DNA of 64,000 bases, from positions 124,001 to 188,000 of the forward strand of contig NZ_QGMQ01000008.1 in NCBI RefSeq assembly GCF_003259155.1. The letters run 5' to 3'. The notes under the pieces were generated by a model. That model made no database searches, was not told the origin of the DNA, and saw only the letters and a list, made by a program, of their open reading frames with translations. The position numbers and the translations under genes are program-made. Source of the stretch: Marinimicrobium alkaliphilum. Lineage in GTDB: Bacteria; Pseudomonadota; Gammaproteobacteria; Pseudomonadales; Cellvibrionaceae. Numbering within the stretch: position 1 is the stretch's first letter; each line of letters opens with the position of its first letter. Shown piece by piece: positions 7,624-16,663 of this stretch.

Positions 7624-9054
7624 TCAGTGCGTTTCTGACTCTTCGCTGTTGCCCGCCATGCCCAACTCTTTCAGTTTGCGCGTGAGGGTATTGCGGCCCC
7701 ACCCGAGCAGGTTGGCGGCGTCGCGTTTGCGCCCGGCCGTGTACTTGAGTGCGGTTTCGATCAGCGCCTTTTCAAATGTGGGCACCGCTTCGCTGAGCAG
7801 TTGATGGTGGCCGCGCGCCAGGGCCTGGTCGGCCCAGTGACGCAGGGCTTTCTCCCAATCGTCAGCCGGTGCTGAATCCTCCTGGCCGCCGAGCAACTCG
7901 GGTGGCAAATCATCGACGTGCACCTCGCGCCCGGACGCCATCACGGTAATCCAGCGGCAGGTGTTTTCCAGCTGGCGCACGTTGCCGGGCCAGGACAGGG
8001 AACACATAAATTCCTCAGTCTCGGAAAGTAGGATTTTGGTATCCACATCCAACTCGTTGGCCGCTTTGTGCAAAAAATATTTTGCCAGTTTGGGGATGTC
8101 TTCGCGCCGATCCGCCAGCTTGGGAATATGAATACGAATAACGTTCAGTCGGTGGAACAAGTCTTCGCGAAAGCGGTTGTCGTTAACCAGGATCTCCAGG
8201 TTCTGATGGGTGGCCGCGATGATACGCACATCGACTTTTACCGGTGTGTGGCCGCCGACACGATAAAACTCACCGTCGGCGAGAACACGCAGCAGGCGGG
8301 TTTGAGTTTCGGCGGGCATATCGCCGATCTCATCGAGAAACAAGGTGCCGCCATTGGCCTGCTCAAAGCGGCCCTGGCGTTGCGCGGCAGCGCCGGTGAA
8401 AGCGCCTTTCTCATGACCGAAGAGTTCAGACTCCATCAGGTCTTTGGGAATAGCGGCCATATTGAGTGCGATGAAGGGCGAGGCGCGCCGGGGGCTGTGT
8501 CGGTGCAGTGCGCGCGCCACCAGCTCCTTGCCGGTGCCGGATTCGCCGTTGATCAGCACCGTAATGTTGGACTGGGACAGGCGTCCAATGGCTCGAAACA
8601 CCTCCTGCATGGCCGGTGCTTCACCGATAATTTCGGTGTGGGGTTCAACGTCGGCTTCACCGCTGACTTCCTGTTTTTGCTCTTGGGCGTGTGCCAGTGC
8701 CCGTTGCGTCACGGCGACCGCATCGTCGACATCAAAAGGTTTGGGTAAATACTCAAAGGCACCGCCCTGATAGGCAGACACCGCGCTTTCGAGATCCGAA
8801 TGCGCCGTCATGATAATGATTGGCATGGTCGGATACTGGGTGTGGAGGTTACTCAGCAGCGACAGGCCGTCGGTGCCCGGCATACGGATATCGCTGATGA
8901 TCGCATCGGGCACTTCGCGCCCAATGTGATTCAGCGCGGCATCGCCGGAGTCAAAGGTGCGCGTTTCTATGTTGGCCGCTTGCAGGGCTTTTTCCAAGAC
9001 CCAGCGGATCGAGCGGTCGTCGTCGATAATCCAAACCCGGTTAGACTTCTGCAT
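7624..9054 (-). CDS. ntrC: Nitrogen response regulator NtrC (NR-I)
   Basis: Sigma-54-dependent activator of nitrogen-assimilation genes. The 476-aa protein has a receiver domain (acidic IIDDD at 9-13, phospho-acceptor Asp55 in SDIRMPG, conserved Lys in LPKPFD), an AAA+ domain with Walker A GESGTGKE and the sigma-54 contact loop GAFTGA, and a C-terminal Fis-type helix-turn-helix ([20 protein letters not shown]). It overlaps the end of ntrB by 14 bp, indicating coupled translation. Full length for the family. Candidate target sites are visible at 10253, 12552-12628 and 22870. Confidence 0.97.
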   Translation of the reverse strand: MQKSNRVWIIDDDRSIRWVLEKALQAANIETRTFDSGDAALNHIGREVPDAIISDIRMPGTDGLSLLSNLHTQYPTMPIIIMTAHSDLESAVSAYQGGAFEYLPKPFDVDDAVAVTQRALAHAQEQKQEVSGEADVEPHTEIIGEAPAMQEVFRAIGRLSQSNITVLINGESGTGKELVARALHRHSPRRASPFIALNMAAIPKDLMESELFGHEKGAFTGAAAQRQGRFEQANGGTLFLDEIGDMPAETQTRLLRVLADGEFYRVGGHTPVKVDVRIIAATHQNLEILVNDNRFREDLFHRLNVIRIHIPKLADRREDIPKLAKYFLHKAANELDVDTKILLSETEEFMCSLSWPGNVRQLENTCRWITVMASGREVHVDDLPPELLGGQEDSAPADDWEKALRHWADQALARGHHQLLSEAVPTFEKALIETALKYTAGRKRDAANLLGWGRNTLTRKLKELGMAGNSEESETH

Positions 9055-10114
9055 GGCTAGTTTCCATCGGTAAATAGAGTGAGAAGCAAGTGGCCCCCGG
9101 CTCGCTCCGGCATTCGATCAGCCCCTGGTGCTGGTGGATCAAGTGCTGCGAGATGGTCAGGCCCAGGCCGCTGCCTTCGGCGCGTCCTGAAATCATGGGG
9201 AAGAAAATATTCTCTACCAGCTCGGGCGGAATGCCCGGGCCGTTGTCGATCACGTCGATGCGGCACACCAGCGGGTGATAGCGCCGCCCGATGGTGTATC
9301 GACGTTGAATGCGGGTACGCAGGCGGATCTGGGCGTTCGGGGTGTGGTGTTCGATCAGCACCTGCATGGCGTTGCGGACAATGTTGAGCAGCGCCTGGAT
9401 CATCTGCTCCTTGTCGGCTACCAGCTCGGGAATGCTCGGGTCATAGTCGCGCACCAACTGAACGCCGTCGCTGGTTTCCGCCTTGATGATAATGGCAACC
9501 CGCTCGAGTACCTCGTGGATATTGAGTGGGTGGCGGTCCGGCAACTGGTTGGGCCCGAGCATGCGGTCGACCAGATTGCGCAGCCGATCGGCCTCGGCAA
9601 TGATCACTTCGGTGTACTCGCGCAGGTCCCCTTCTGGCAGCTCCCGAGCCAGCAGTTGGGCAGCGCCGCGAATGCCGCCCAGAGGGTTTTTGATTTCGTG
9701 GGCCATACCGCGCACCAGGTTGCGCGTGGTTTCCTGGGAGCTGGTGAGCATCTCTTCGCGACTGATGCGCAGCAGCCGGTCGATCGGCTGGATCTCGATC
9801 ACCACGCCTTGATGGTCAGCCATCGGGGTGACCGTGTAGTCCACGGTAATTTGGCCGTTGGCTGGCAGTTGCCATTCGGCGTGGCGCTTGGTGTAGTGGT
9901 GTGAGTCAGCGGTGGCCTGGCGCAGCTCTGTATCGGTATCTTCGGTCTCGTAGAAAAACTGGGTAAAGGACTCCCCCAGATTGCGCTCGCGGCTGATCGA
10001 AAGCAGGGCCTCAGCGGACGGGTTGATCTGGCGTAGGCGCAGGTCGTTGTCCAGCTGCACAACGGCGGTGTTCAGGCTGTCGAATAAAGGCTTGTAGGGT
10101 TCAGATAAGCTCAC
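9041..10114 (-). CDS. ntrB: Nitrogen sensor kinase/phosphatase NtrB (NR-II)
   Basis: PII-controlled histidine kinase that phosphorylates and dephosphorylates NtrC. I start at the GTG at 10114 (357 aa): the longest frame begins at a TTG at 10180 that lies inside the -12 element of a sigma-54-type promoter, so it cannot be in the message from that promoter. AGGAG lies about 12 nt before the GTG. PAS-like domain about 7-110, dimerisation/phospho-acceptor box RGMAHEIKNPLGG with His139, then N box (NIVRNAMQ), G1 (DNGPGIP) and G2 (GSGLGL). Soluble, as expected. Second ORF after glnA on this strand. Confidence 0.95.
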   Translation of the reverse strand: MSLSEPYKPLFDSLNTAVVQLDNDLRLRQINPSAEALLSISRERNLGESFTQFFYETEDTDTELRQATADSHHYTKRHAEWQLPANGQITVDYTVTPMADHQGVVIEIQPIDRLLRISREEMLTSSQETTRNLVRGMAHEIKNPLGGIRGAAQLLARELPEGDLREYTEVIIAEADRLRNLVDRMLGPNQLPDRHPLNIHEVLERVAIIIKAETSDGVQLVRDYDPSIPELVADKEQMIQALLNIVRNAMQVLIEHHTPNAQIRLRTRIQRRYTIGRRYHPLVCRIDVIDNGPGIPPELVENIFFPMISGRAEGSGLGLTISQHLIHQHQGLIECRSEPGATCFSLYLPMETSHAEV

Positions 10115-10175
10115 GTTAATTCCGTTCTCCTGTCGGGCGCTGGCCGGCCGGGGCCGCTGCCTCTGTATGGGGCTA

Positions 10176-10191
10176 TGCAAGCTTCAAGCCA
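10176..10191 (-). promoter_or_regulatory. Sigma-54-type promoter of ntrBC
   Basis: Reverse strand reads TGGCTTG-AAGC-TTGCA: GG at -24 and GC at -12 separated by 10 bp as required, with 10 of 12 consensus positions. It lies 62 bp before the GTG start of ntrB, and an NtrC-type site lies about 60-80 bp further upstream. Confidence 0.7.
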
Positions 10192-10252
10192 GAACGTAAA
10201 GCGCTGTTATTGCGCATTTTTGTGGCTCGGAGCGACGGGTTTTCTGTGAGTA

Positions 10253-10269
10253 TGCACCAAAATGGTGCT
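10253..10269. promoter_or_regulatory. NtrC-type binding site upstream of ntrBC
   Basis: TGCACCAAAATGGTGCT: exact GCACCA/TGGTGC arms in the canonical GCAC-N7-GTGC arrangement. It lies between the DUF4124 gene and ntrB, suggesting autoregulation of ntrBC. A weaker match (GCGC-N7-TGGC) starts at 10212, 42 bp away. Confidence 0.8.
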
Positions 10270-10298
10270 GGGTGCTTGCCGGGGGTGCACCCCGTGCA

Positions 10299-10826
10299 CT
10301 AATTGGGACGGGGGCGTAACAGTGAAGGGCGCTGAACGTGCACAGTAACGGTGTTGGAGGTGGCAACCGGAAAACCCTCGTGATCCAGCACGCGTACTTG
10401 TAGCTGGCGACTGCCCACGGGAATTTCTTCGATGGTATGGGTGGTAGATCGGGTCTCGGCGATCAGCTCGCCGCTCATGTAGTAGGCCAGACGGTGATCC
10501 GGGTGCAGTTGAGGGTCCAGGTTGAGTGCGACAGTGACATTGCGCTGACCGGCTAGAATAACGGCGTCTTGCGCCGGGCTCGCGATCCGCAGTGCGTAGT
10601 CAACGGGTGCCTCTGGTGCCTCTTGTCGCGGGGGCTGTCGGCGCTCCGTGATTTCGGTTTCGGGCAGGGTGTTGGGTGTGCGCTGGCGGATTGATTCGCT
10701 GCGCTCGTTGACCGGATGGTCGCTGAAAATAACCCGCCCATTGTCGTCCACGGTGCGGTATATCTCACCGGCGCTGACCGTACTGGCCAGAAGAAGTAAT
10801 GGAGCGATTGCAAGGCTGCGGATCAT
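10299..10826 (-). CDS. DUF4124 domain periplasmic protein
   Basis: Function unknown. I start at the ATG at 10826 (175 aa), which gives a clean signal peptide cleaved near STVSA|GE; an upstream GTG at 10856 is possible. The mature N-terminus (GEIYRTVDDNGRVIFSDHP) is the hallmark of the DUF4124 family. A Pro/Glu/Arg-rich stretch follows, then an Ig-like beta domain (about 85-165). This gene sits between glnA and ntrB in many Pseudomonas-like genomes, but there is no evidence that it acts in nitrogen metabolism. A terminator after glnA separates it from that gene. Confidence 0.8.
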   Translation of the reverse strand: MIRSLAIAPLLLLASTVSAGEIYRTVDDNGRVIFSDHPVNERSESIRQRTPNTLPETEITERRQPPRQEAPEAPVDYALRIASPAQDAVILAGQRNVTVALNLDPQLHPDHRLAYYMSGELIAETRSTTHTIEEIPVGSRQLQVRVLDHEGFPVATSNTVTVHVQRPSLLRPRPN

Positions 10827-10899
10827 GGCGCGCGACTCTCGGGGCGTAGTTGACACTATAGACCAGTAAACCCCTACTGTATTCCCTTGCCGGATAAAG

Positions 10900-10933
10900 A
10901 AAAAGCCCGCTCAGCGGGCTGAGCGGGCTTTTT
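10900..10933. terminator. Intrinsic terminator after glnA
   Basis: AAAAAGCCCGCT, 10-nt loop, AGCGGGCTTTTT: a 12-bp symmetrical stem including A and T runs, so it can work in both directions. It ends the glnA message before the DUF4124 gene. Confidence 0.9.
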
Positions 10934-10976
10934 ATCGTTTGCGTCGGCAGTCGTGTGACTGCCGTCACAGCATGAC

Positions 10977-12380
10977 TTACACGCTGTAGTAGAGGTCGAA
11001 CTCTACCGGGTGCGGAGTCATGTTCAGGCGCTGGATGTCCTCTTCCTTCAGAGCGATATAGGAATCGATGAAGTCGTCGCTGAACACGCCGCCAGCCTTG
11101 AGGAAGTCGCGGTCCTGATCCAGTGCTTCCAGGGCCTGTTCCAGGCTGGAGCACACGGTCGGGATTGATGCTTCTTCTTCCGGGGGCAGATCGTACAGGT
11201 TCTTGTCCGCCGCGTCGCCGGGGTGGATTTTGTTCTGTACGCCGTCCAGACCAGCCATCAACAAGGCAGCAAATGCCAGGTAGGGGTTGGCAGTGGGGTC
11301 GGGGAAGCGGGTTTCAATACGCTTGGCCTTCTCGCTGGACACGAACGGGATACGGATTGAGGCGGAACGGTTACGGGCCGAGTAGGCCAGTTTTACCGGT
11401 GCTTCAAAGCCGGGTACCAGACGCTTGTAGGAGTTGGTAGAGGCGTTACAGAAGGCGTTCAGCGCGCGGGCGTGCTTGATGATACCGCCGATGTAGTACA
11501 GAGCGGTTTCGCTCAGGCCAGCGTAGCTGTCGCCGGCAAACTGGTTCTTGCCATTTTTGGAGAACGACTGGTGCACGTGCATGCCGGAACCGTTGTCACC
11601 GATCAGCGGCTTGGGCATGAAGGTGGCGGTTTTGCCGTAAGCGTGAGCCACGTTGTGAACACAGTACTTCAGGATCTGGACTTCGTCCGCCTTCTTCACC
11701 AGCGTGTTGGCGCCGACGCCGATTTCACACTGGCCAGCGTTGGCCACTTCGTGGTGGTGAACTTCGATATCCAGGCCCATGGACTCCATGGCATCACACA
11801 TGGCGGCGCGGATGTCGTGCAGCGAGTCGATGGGCGGAACCGGGAAGTAGCCGCCTTTGACGCGCGGACGGTGACCGGTGTTGGCACCTTCGTACTCGTC
11901 GCCAGAAGACCAGGCCGCTTCGTCAGAGAAGATTTTGTAGAACGCACCGCTCATGCCGGCGTTCCACTGAACGCTATCGAAAACAAAGAATTCCGGCTCG
12001 GGACCAAACAGGGCCTTGTCACCCAGACCGGTTGATTGCAGGTATTCTTCGGCGCGCAGCGCGACAGAGCGCGGGTCACGGTCGTAGCCTTGCATGGTGG
12101 CCGGCTCAACGATGTTGCAGCGCAGGATCACGGTGGGGGCGTCGGAGAAAGGGTCCATGATGGCGGTTTCGTCGTCCGGCATCAGGATCATGTCGGATTC
12201 GTTAATGCCTTTCCAGCCAGCAACGGAAGAACCGTCAAACATGGCGCCGTTTTCAAAGAACTCGTCATCAACGATGGTTGCGGGGTAGGTGACGTGCTGC
12301 TCTTTACCTTTAGTGTCGGTAAAACGCAGGTCAATCCAGCGCGCTTCGTGTTCTTTAATCAGTTCCAGTGTCTTGGACAT
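10977..12380 (-). CDS. glnA: Glutamine synthetase type I
   Basis: Condenses ammonium and glutamate to glutamine with ATP; dodecameric cytoplasmic enzyme. 467 aa, full length, ATG at 12380 with GGAGG 7 nt upstream. Recognisable signatures: FDGSSVAGW, the [11 protein letters not shown] metal-site region, the ATP region [10 protein letters not shown], the NRSASIRIP loop, and the adenylylation tyrosine Tyr396 in NLYDLPPEE, so the enzyme should be regulated by covalent modification. The upstream region holds a sigma-54-type promoter and a phased set of NtrC-type sites. ntrBC lies downstream on the same strand beyond a terminator. Confidence 0.98.
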   Translation of the reverse strand: MSKTLELIKEHEARWIDLRFTDTKGKEQHVTYPATIVDDEFFENGAMFDGSSVAGWKGINESDMILMPDDETAIMDPFSDAPTVILRCNIVEPATMQGYDRDPRSVALRAEEYLQSTGLGDKALFGPEPEFFVFDSVQWNAGMSGAFYKIFSDEAAWSSGDEYEGANTGHRPRVKGGYFPVPPIDSLHDIRAAMCDAMESMGLDIEVHHHEVANAGQCEIGVGANTLVKKADEVQILKYCVHNVAHAYGKTATFMPKPLIGDNGSGMHVHQSFSKNGKNQFAGDSYAGLSETALYYIGGIIKHARALNAFCNASTNSYKRLVPGFEAPVKLAYSARNRSASIRIPFVSSEKAKRIETRFPDPTANPYLAFAALLMAGLDGVQNKIHPGDAADKNLYDLPPEEEASIPTVCSSLEQALEALDQDRDFLKAGGVFSDDFIDSYIALKEEDIQRLNMTPHPVEFDLYYSV

Positions 12381-12491
12381 TGAATGCCTCCAGGTTGTTG
12401 TGAGCCTCGCGGGCTACAGAGTCTAAACAGTAAGTACTACAAAATCGGTCGCTGGCGGCGGCGAGCCGCAACCAGCAGGTACCCAGAATGG

Positions 12492-12507
12492 GGCAAGATG
12501 CGTGCCA
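12492..12507 (-). promoter_or_regulatory. Sigma-54-type promoter of glnA
   Basis: Reverse strand TGGCAC-GCATC-TTGCC, an almost perfect -24/-12 element, about 110 bp upstream of the glnA ATG. The GG and GC dinucleotides have exact spacing. Confidence 0.85.
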
Positions 12508-12551
12508 GCTTGTCAAAAATGCAGCAAGGCGGCGGTCCACCGTCGTTTTTC

Positions 12552-12628
12552 GCACCAAAACATCACATGAAGGTGTGTCTATGCACCAAAACAGGGCTTG
12601 CGCCCGGCTTCATGCACCTATTTGGTGC
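12552..12628. promoter_or_regulatory. Three phased NtrC-type sites upstream of glnA
   Basis: A strong site GCAC-CTATTTG-GTGC at 12614-12628 and two half-conserved sites beginning GCACCAAAACA at 12583 and at 12552. The GCAC starts are exactly 31 bp apart, about three helical turns, placing all sites on one face of the DNA. They lie 45-125 bp upstream of the -24/-12 element, the usual enhancer range. The rest of the gene-free stretch 12381-12717 carries the glnA promoter and a promoter-like element for thiI. Confidence 0.8.
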
Positions 12629-12649
12629 TTTCGCGCTTCGGGTCGCGCC

Positions 12650-12678
12650 TGTGAACCGCGGAGGCGTTCCCGTATAAT
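12650..12678 (+). promoter_or_regulatory. Promoter-like element for thiI
   Basis: TGTGAA (12650-12655), 17-bp spacer, TATAAT (12673-12678), 40 bp before the thiI ATG. The -10 is perfect and the -35 weak. The strongest NtrC-type site ends 22 bp upstream of this -35. Confidence 0.55.
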
Positions 12679-12717
12679 GCTCGGCCTTCAGTTTTGAGCT
12701 GGTTACAGTAGGCCCAT

Positions 12718-14172
12718 ATGCATTTTATCGTCAAGGTATTCCCGGAAATTATTATCAAGAGCCCGCCGGTGCGTAAGCGCTTTATTCGCCAGTTGCGCGA
12801 TAACCTGCGGCACCTGCTCGGGGGCGTCGATGAGCGCATCCGGGTACAGCGCGACTGGGAGAAGATTGAAGTCTCTCTGCCCGGGGCGGGCTCGACGATT
12901 ACGGCTCAGGTGAGTGATGTTCTCGCTCATACGCCGGGTATCGCCACATTTTCACTGGTACATGAATACCCACTAGGTGACGATTTGGATGCCTTGGTGC
13001 CGCCGGTGATCAGTCACTGGGGGCCGGCGTTGGAGGGGAGAACCTTTGTGGTTCGTGCCAAGCGCGCCGGACAGCACAGTTTTACCTCCCACGATGTTGA
13101 GCGCAGCCTCGGGGGCGCATTGTTGCACCAGACTGGGGCGCGGGGTGTCGACCTGCGCTATCCGGAGGTGACGGTGAGAGTCGAGATCAAAGACGAGCGC
13201 CTGTTGATCGTCGCGCAGCAGCGCAAGGGCCTGGGCGGCTACCCGCTGGGCACCCAGGAGCCGGTGCTGTCGCTGGTGTCCGGAGGCTTTGATTCCACCG
13301 TGGCCTCCTATCTGATGATGAAGCGGGGGCTGCGCACCCACTTCTGCTTTTTCAATCTCGGTGGGCGCGCCCACGAGATGGCGGTCAAGGAAATCTCCTA
13401 CTATCTTTGGGACAAGTACGGCGCTTCGCACTCCGTGAAGTTTGTCACCGTCCCGTTCGAGGATGTGGTGGGTGAGATTCTGGCCAAGGTCGATAATGCC
13501 TACATGGGCGTCGTGCTCAAGCGCATGATGTTGCGCGCCGCTGGTCGGGTCGCGGAGCATTTTCAGTTTCACGCGCTGGTGACCGGTGAGAGTATTGCCC
13601 AGGTCTCGAGCCAGACGCTACCCAATCTCAATGTGATTGATCAGGTCACGGATCATCTGGTGTTGCGCCCGCTGATTGTCATGGATAAGGGCGATATTAT
13701 TGATATTTCCCGGGCTATTGGCACCGAAACCTTTTCTGCTGCGGTGCCGGAGTATTGCGGTGTGATTTCTGTGCGCCCGACAACCCGGGCGCGACCGGAT
13801 CAAATCGTGTCGGCAGAAGAGGGTTTCGACATGGGCGTGCTTGAGCGGGCGCTCGAGAAGTTGCAGGTGCGCGCAATTCAGGATGTCGTTATGGACCTGG
13901 AGGGCGCCAGTGACGCGCCCGCAATCGTCACGGAGGTGGGTGACGACCTGGTGGTAGACATCCGGCATCCGGATGAGCAGGAGCTTAAGCCTCTTGCGCT
14001 GCCGCCGGAGCGAGTGCTTACTATTCCTTTTTATCGTCTGAGCGCACAGTTCCCGAGTCTGGACGCCGAGCGGCGTTATCTGCTCTACTGTGCCAAAGGC
14101 GTGATGAGTCAGTTGCACGCGGCCCACCTGAAAGAGGCGGGTCATCACAATGTGGCCGTTTATCGGCCCTGA
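12718..14172 (+). CDS. thiI: tRNA 4-thiouridine synthetase ThiI with rhodanese domain
   Basis: Adenylates U8 of tRNA and transfers persulfide sulfur to make s4U; in enteric bacteria it also supplies sulfur for thiamine thiazole. 484 aa, full length for the long form. N-terminal ferredoxin-like and THUMP domains (about 1-165), PP-loop SGGFDS (188-193), Cys347 in PEYCGVIS (equivalent of E. coli Cys344), and a C-terminal rhodanese domain with the persulfide-carrying Cys458 in YCAKG. Both sulfur-relay cysteines are present, so the enzyme should be fully active. A small membrane protein gene follows after 16 bp. Confidence 0.96.
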   Translation: MHFIVKVFPEIIIKSPPVRKRFIRQLRDNLRHLLGGVDERIRVQRDWEKIEVSLPGAGSTITAQVSDVLAHTPGIATFSLVHEYPLGDDLDALVPPVISHWGPALEGRTFVVRAKRAGQHSFTSHDVERSLGGALLHQTGARGVDLRYPEVTVRVEIKDERLLIVAQQRKGLGGYPLGTQEPVLSLVSGGFDSTVASYLMMKRGLRTHFCFFNLGGRAHEMAVKEISYYLWDKYGASHSVKFVTVPFEDVVGEILAKVDNAYMGVVLKRMMLRAAGRVAEHFQFHALVTGESIAQVSSQTLPNLNVIDQVTDHLVLRPLIVMDKGDIIDISRAIGTETFSAAVPEYCGVISVRPTTRARPDQIVSAEEGFDMGVLERALEKLQVRAIQDVVMDLEGASDAPAIVTEVGDDLVVDIRHPDEQELKPLALPPERVLTIPFYRLSAQFPSLDAERRYLLYCAKGVMSQLHAAHLKEAGHHNVAVYRP

Positions 14173-14188
14173 GCAGCACGAGCGAACC

Positions 14189-14662
14189 ATGGCAAACTCC
14201 CGAAAATCCAACGCGGATGAAGAAAAAAGCCTGGCCGGCTTTATCGTCGTCGCCTTATTGCTGGTGCTGTTGTCTGTGCTCGCCACCCTGCATCTGAGCG
14301 GTGTATCGATAACAGCCTTTGGTGGGCAAGTGGTGGACCGGGTGATGCACCGCCACGTCGAGCTGACCTTGGGTGACGCCCAAAGTTTGTGCGAACAACG
14401 TGCGCGGGAGACCTTTGCGCGGCGGTTGCGCAGCCTCGAGGTGGATACCTTCTCCAGTCGCCTGGACGCGGACGACAATCTGTTCAAGGTGTTTATGGCG
14501 GCGGATCTCTATGCCAACCCCGAGACCCGGGGGCGCACCATCACCTACCAGGTGAACTGCTACACCCGCGTCAATCGCGCCGAAGTTACCCAGTTTCAGT
14601 ACGCCGCCGGTGGTGATATGTTCGGTCCAGACCTCGATGGGCGCGGGTTTTTTGGCCTTTAA
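14189..14662 (+). CDS. Single-pass membrane protein, unknown function
   Basis: 157 aa from the ATG at 14189, chosen because it immediately precedes a short polar N-terminus (MANSRKSNADEEK) and one transmembrane helix (about 16-36). The remaining 120 residues are predicted to be periplasmic and contain two cysteines (in LCEQRA and VNCYTR) that might form a disulfide. No family recognised. It starts 16 bp after thiI, so it is probably co-transcribed with it. Confidence 0.7.
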   Translation: MANSRKSNADEEKSLAGFIVVALLLVLLSVLATLHLSGVSITAFGGQVVDRVMHRHVELTLGDAQSLCEQRARETFARRLRSLEVDTFSSRLDADDNLFKVFMAADLYANPETRGRTITYQVNCYTRVNRAEVTQFQYAAGGDMFGPDLDGRGFFGL

Positions 14663-14708
14663 CGCCGAATTCATTAAAAAATCATATCAGTAGGGGCCCC
14701 TTGGCAGG

Positions 14709-14714
14709 TATAAT
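14709..14714 (+). promoter_or_regulatory. TATAAT box upstream of typA
   Basis: Perfect TATAAT 46 bp before the typA GTG. No convincing -35 hexamer at 16-18 bp, so only the -10 is supported. Confidence 0.4.
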
Positions 14715-14759
14715 GCCGCCCCTTTAGTTCACCCCCCGGCACGTCAAGAGACCCTCATT

Positions 14760-16580
14760 GTGACCAACTCCGCTATTGAAAACCTGCGCAACATTGCGAT
14801 TATCGCCCACGTTGACCACGGCAAGACCACACTGGTAGACAAACTTCTGTCCCAGTCTGGCACCCTGGACCGACGTGACGAAGGCTCTGAGCGCATCATG
14901 GACTCCAACGATCAGGAGCGCGAGCGGGGTATCACCATTCTCGCCAAGAACACCGCGATCCGCTGGAACGAATACCGCATCAACATCGTAGACACCCCCG
15001 GGCACGCCGACTTCGGTGGCGAGGTAGAGCGGGTACTGTCGATGGTGGACTCGGTGCTGTTGCTGGTGGATGCCGTCGACGGCCCCATGCCCCAGACCCG
15101 CTTCGTAACCAGCAAGGCGTTTGAAAAAGGTTTGCACCCGATTGTTGTGGTTAACAAGGTTGATCGCCCGGGTGCCCGTCCGGACTGGGTTATCGACCAG
15201 ATTTTCGACCTGTTCGACCGCCTGGGCGCGACCGATGAGCAGCTCGATTTCCCGATCATCTACACCTCTGCCTTGAACGGCGTGGCTGGCCCCTCGCCCG
15301 AGGAGCTGGCGGATGATATGACGCCGCTGTTCGAGATGATCGTCAATCAGGTCAAATCGCCGGATGTGGATATCGATGGCCCGTTCCAGATGCAGATTTC
15401 GGCGCTGGACTACAACAGCTATGTGGGTGTTATCGGTATCGGCCGTATCACCCGAGGCAGCCTGGTACCCAACCAGCCGGTGGTTGTGGTTGATGCCAAG
15501 GGCAAGCCGCGCAAAGCCAAGGTATTGCAGGTCATGGGGCACCACGGCCTGGAGCGGGTGGAAACCGACCGCGCCACCGCCGGTGATATTGTCTGTATTA
15601 CCGGTATCGACGGCCTGAGCATTTCCGACACCCTGTGTAACCCCGAGCAGGTTGAGGCGCTGCCGCCGCTGACCGTGGATGAGCCTACCGTAAGCATGAC
15701 CTTCCAGGTCAACGACTCGCCCTTCGCGGGCAAGGAAGGCAAGTTCGTCACCAGCCGCAACATCCGTGAGCGCCTGGAGCAGGAGCTGATTCACAACGTG
15801 GCGCTGCGCGTGAAGCCGGGCGATACCCCGGACAAGTTCAAGGTCTCCGGTCGCGGCGAGTTGCACTTGTCGGTATTGATCGAAAACATGCGTCGCGAAG
15901 GTTTCGAGCTGGGCGTATCCCGTCCCGAGGTGATCCAGAAAGAGGTCGACGGTGAAATTCACGAGCCGTTCGAACAGGTAGTGATCGACGTAGAAGATCA
16001 GCACCAGGGCTCTGTTATGGAAGAGCTGGGGCTGCGCAAGGCCGAGATGACCAATATGGAGCCGGACGGCAAGGGTCGGGTCAAGCTGGAGTTCATCGTA
16101 CCGTCACGGGGCCTGATCGGTTTCCGCGGCCAGTTCCTGACCCTGACCTCGGGTTCGGGCATCATGACCAGCATCTTTGACCACTACGGTCCGGTCAAAG
16201 GCGGCGACGTGGTCAGCCGCCAGAATGGCGTGCTGGTGTCCATGGTAAAAGGCAAGACGCTGGCCTACGCCCTCTATACGCTGCAGGATCGCGGTCGCCT
16301 GTTCCTGGGACACGGGGCGGAAGTTTACGAAGGCCAGATCGTGGGCTTGCACTCGCGCAGCAATGACCTGGTGGTCAACCCCACCAAAGCCAAGCAGCTC
16401 AACAACATCCGCGCTGCGGGTACCGATGAGGCGTTGACGCTGTCCCCGCCAGTGCGCCACACCCTGGAGCAGGCACTGGAGTTTATCGAAGACGATGAAC
16501 TGGTCGAAGTCACGCCGCAGAGCATTCGTCTGCGTAAGAAACTGCTGACCGAGAACGAGCGCAAGCGCGCGAAGAAGTAA
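14760..16580 (+). CDS. typA: Ribosome-associated GTPase TypA/BipA
   Basis: Translational GTPase of the EF-G family that acts on ribosomes, important for 50S assembly and stress or low-temperature growth. 606 aa, full length. GTG start at 14760 with AAGAGA upstream. G1 AHVDHGKTT (16-24), switch region ERGITI, G3 [10 protein letters not shown]4 NKVDRP, then the beta barrel, EF-G III/V-like domains and the BipA-specific C-terminal domain. A strong terminator follows. Ordinary member. Confidence 0.97.
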   Translation: MTNSAIENLRNIAIIAHVDHGKTTLVDKLLSQSGTLDRRDEGSERIMDSNDQERERGITILAKNTAIRWNEYRINIVDTPGHADFGGEVERVLSMVDSVLLLVDAVDGPMPQTRFVTSKAFEKGLHPIVVVNKVDRPGARPDWVIDQIFDLFDRLGATDEQLDFPIIYTSALNGVAGPSPEELADDMTPLFEMIVNQVKSPDVDIDGPFQMQISALDYNSYVGVIGIGRITRGSLVPNQPVVVVDAKGKPRKAKVLQVMGHHGLERVETDRATAGDIVCITGIDGLSISDTLCNPEQVEALPPLTVDEPTVSMTFQVNDSPFAGKEGKFVTSRNIRERLEQELIHNVALRVKPGDTPDKFKVSGRGELHLSVLIENMRREGFELGVSRPEVIQKEVDGEIHEPFEQVVIDVEDQHQGSVMEELGLRKAEMTNMEPDGKGRVKLEFIVPSRGLIGFRGQFLTLTSGSGIMTSIFDHYGPVKGGDVVSRQNGVLVSMVKGKTLAYALYTLQDRGRLFLGHGAEVYEGQIVGLHSRSNDLVVNPTKAKQLNNIRAAGTDEALTLSPPVRHTLEQALEFIEDDELVEVTPQSIRLRKKLLTENERKRAKK

Positions 16581-16604
16581 CTGTTTTTGCTTAAGCGTTT
16601 GATC

Positions 16605-16637
16605 AAAAAAGGGGCCGCAGATTGCGGCCCCTTTTTT
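16605..16637. terminator. Bidirectional intrinsic terminator
   Basis: AAAAAAGGGGCCGCA, short loop, TGCGGCCCCTTTTTT between the convergent typA and lipoprotein genes. Symmetrical A and T tracts allow termination from both sides. Confidence 0.92.
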
Positions 16638-16663
16638 GTGGGTTACTGATTATTGTTGTGGCA

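Noticed and set aside
10270-10297. Second NtrC site suspected in the GTGCACCCCGTGCAC stretch
   Set aside because: GCAC and GTGC are separated by 3 rather than 7 bp, so it does not fit the NtrC spacing.
14724-16004. 426-codon frame antisense to typA
   Set aside because: It lies entirely opposite conserved GTPase coding sequence and has no motif; a shadow of GC-rich codons.
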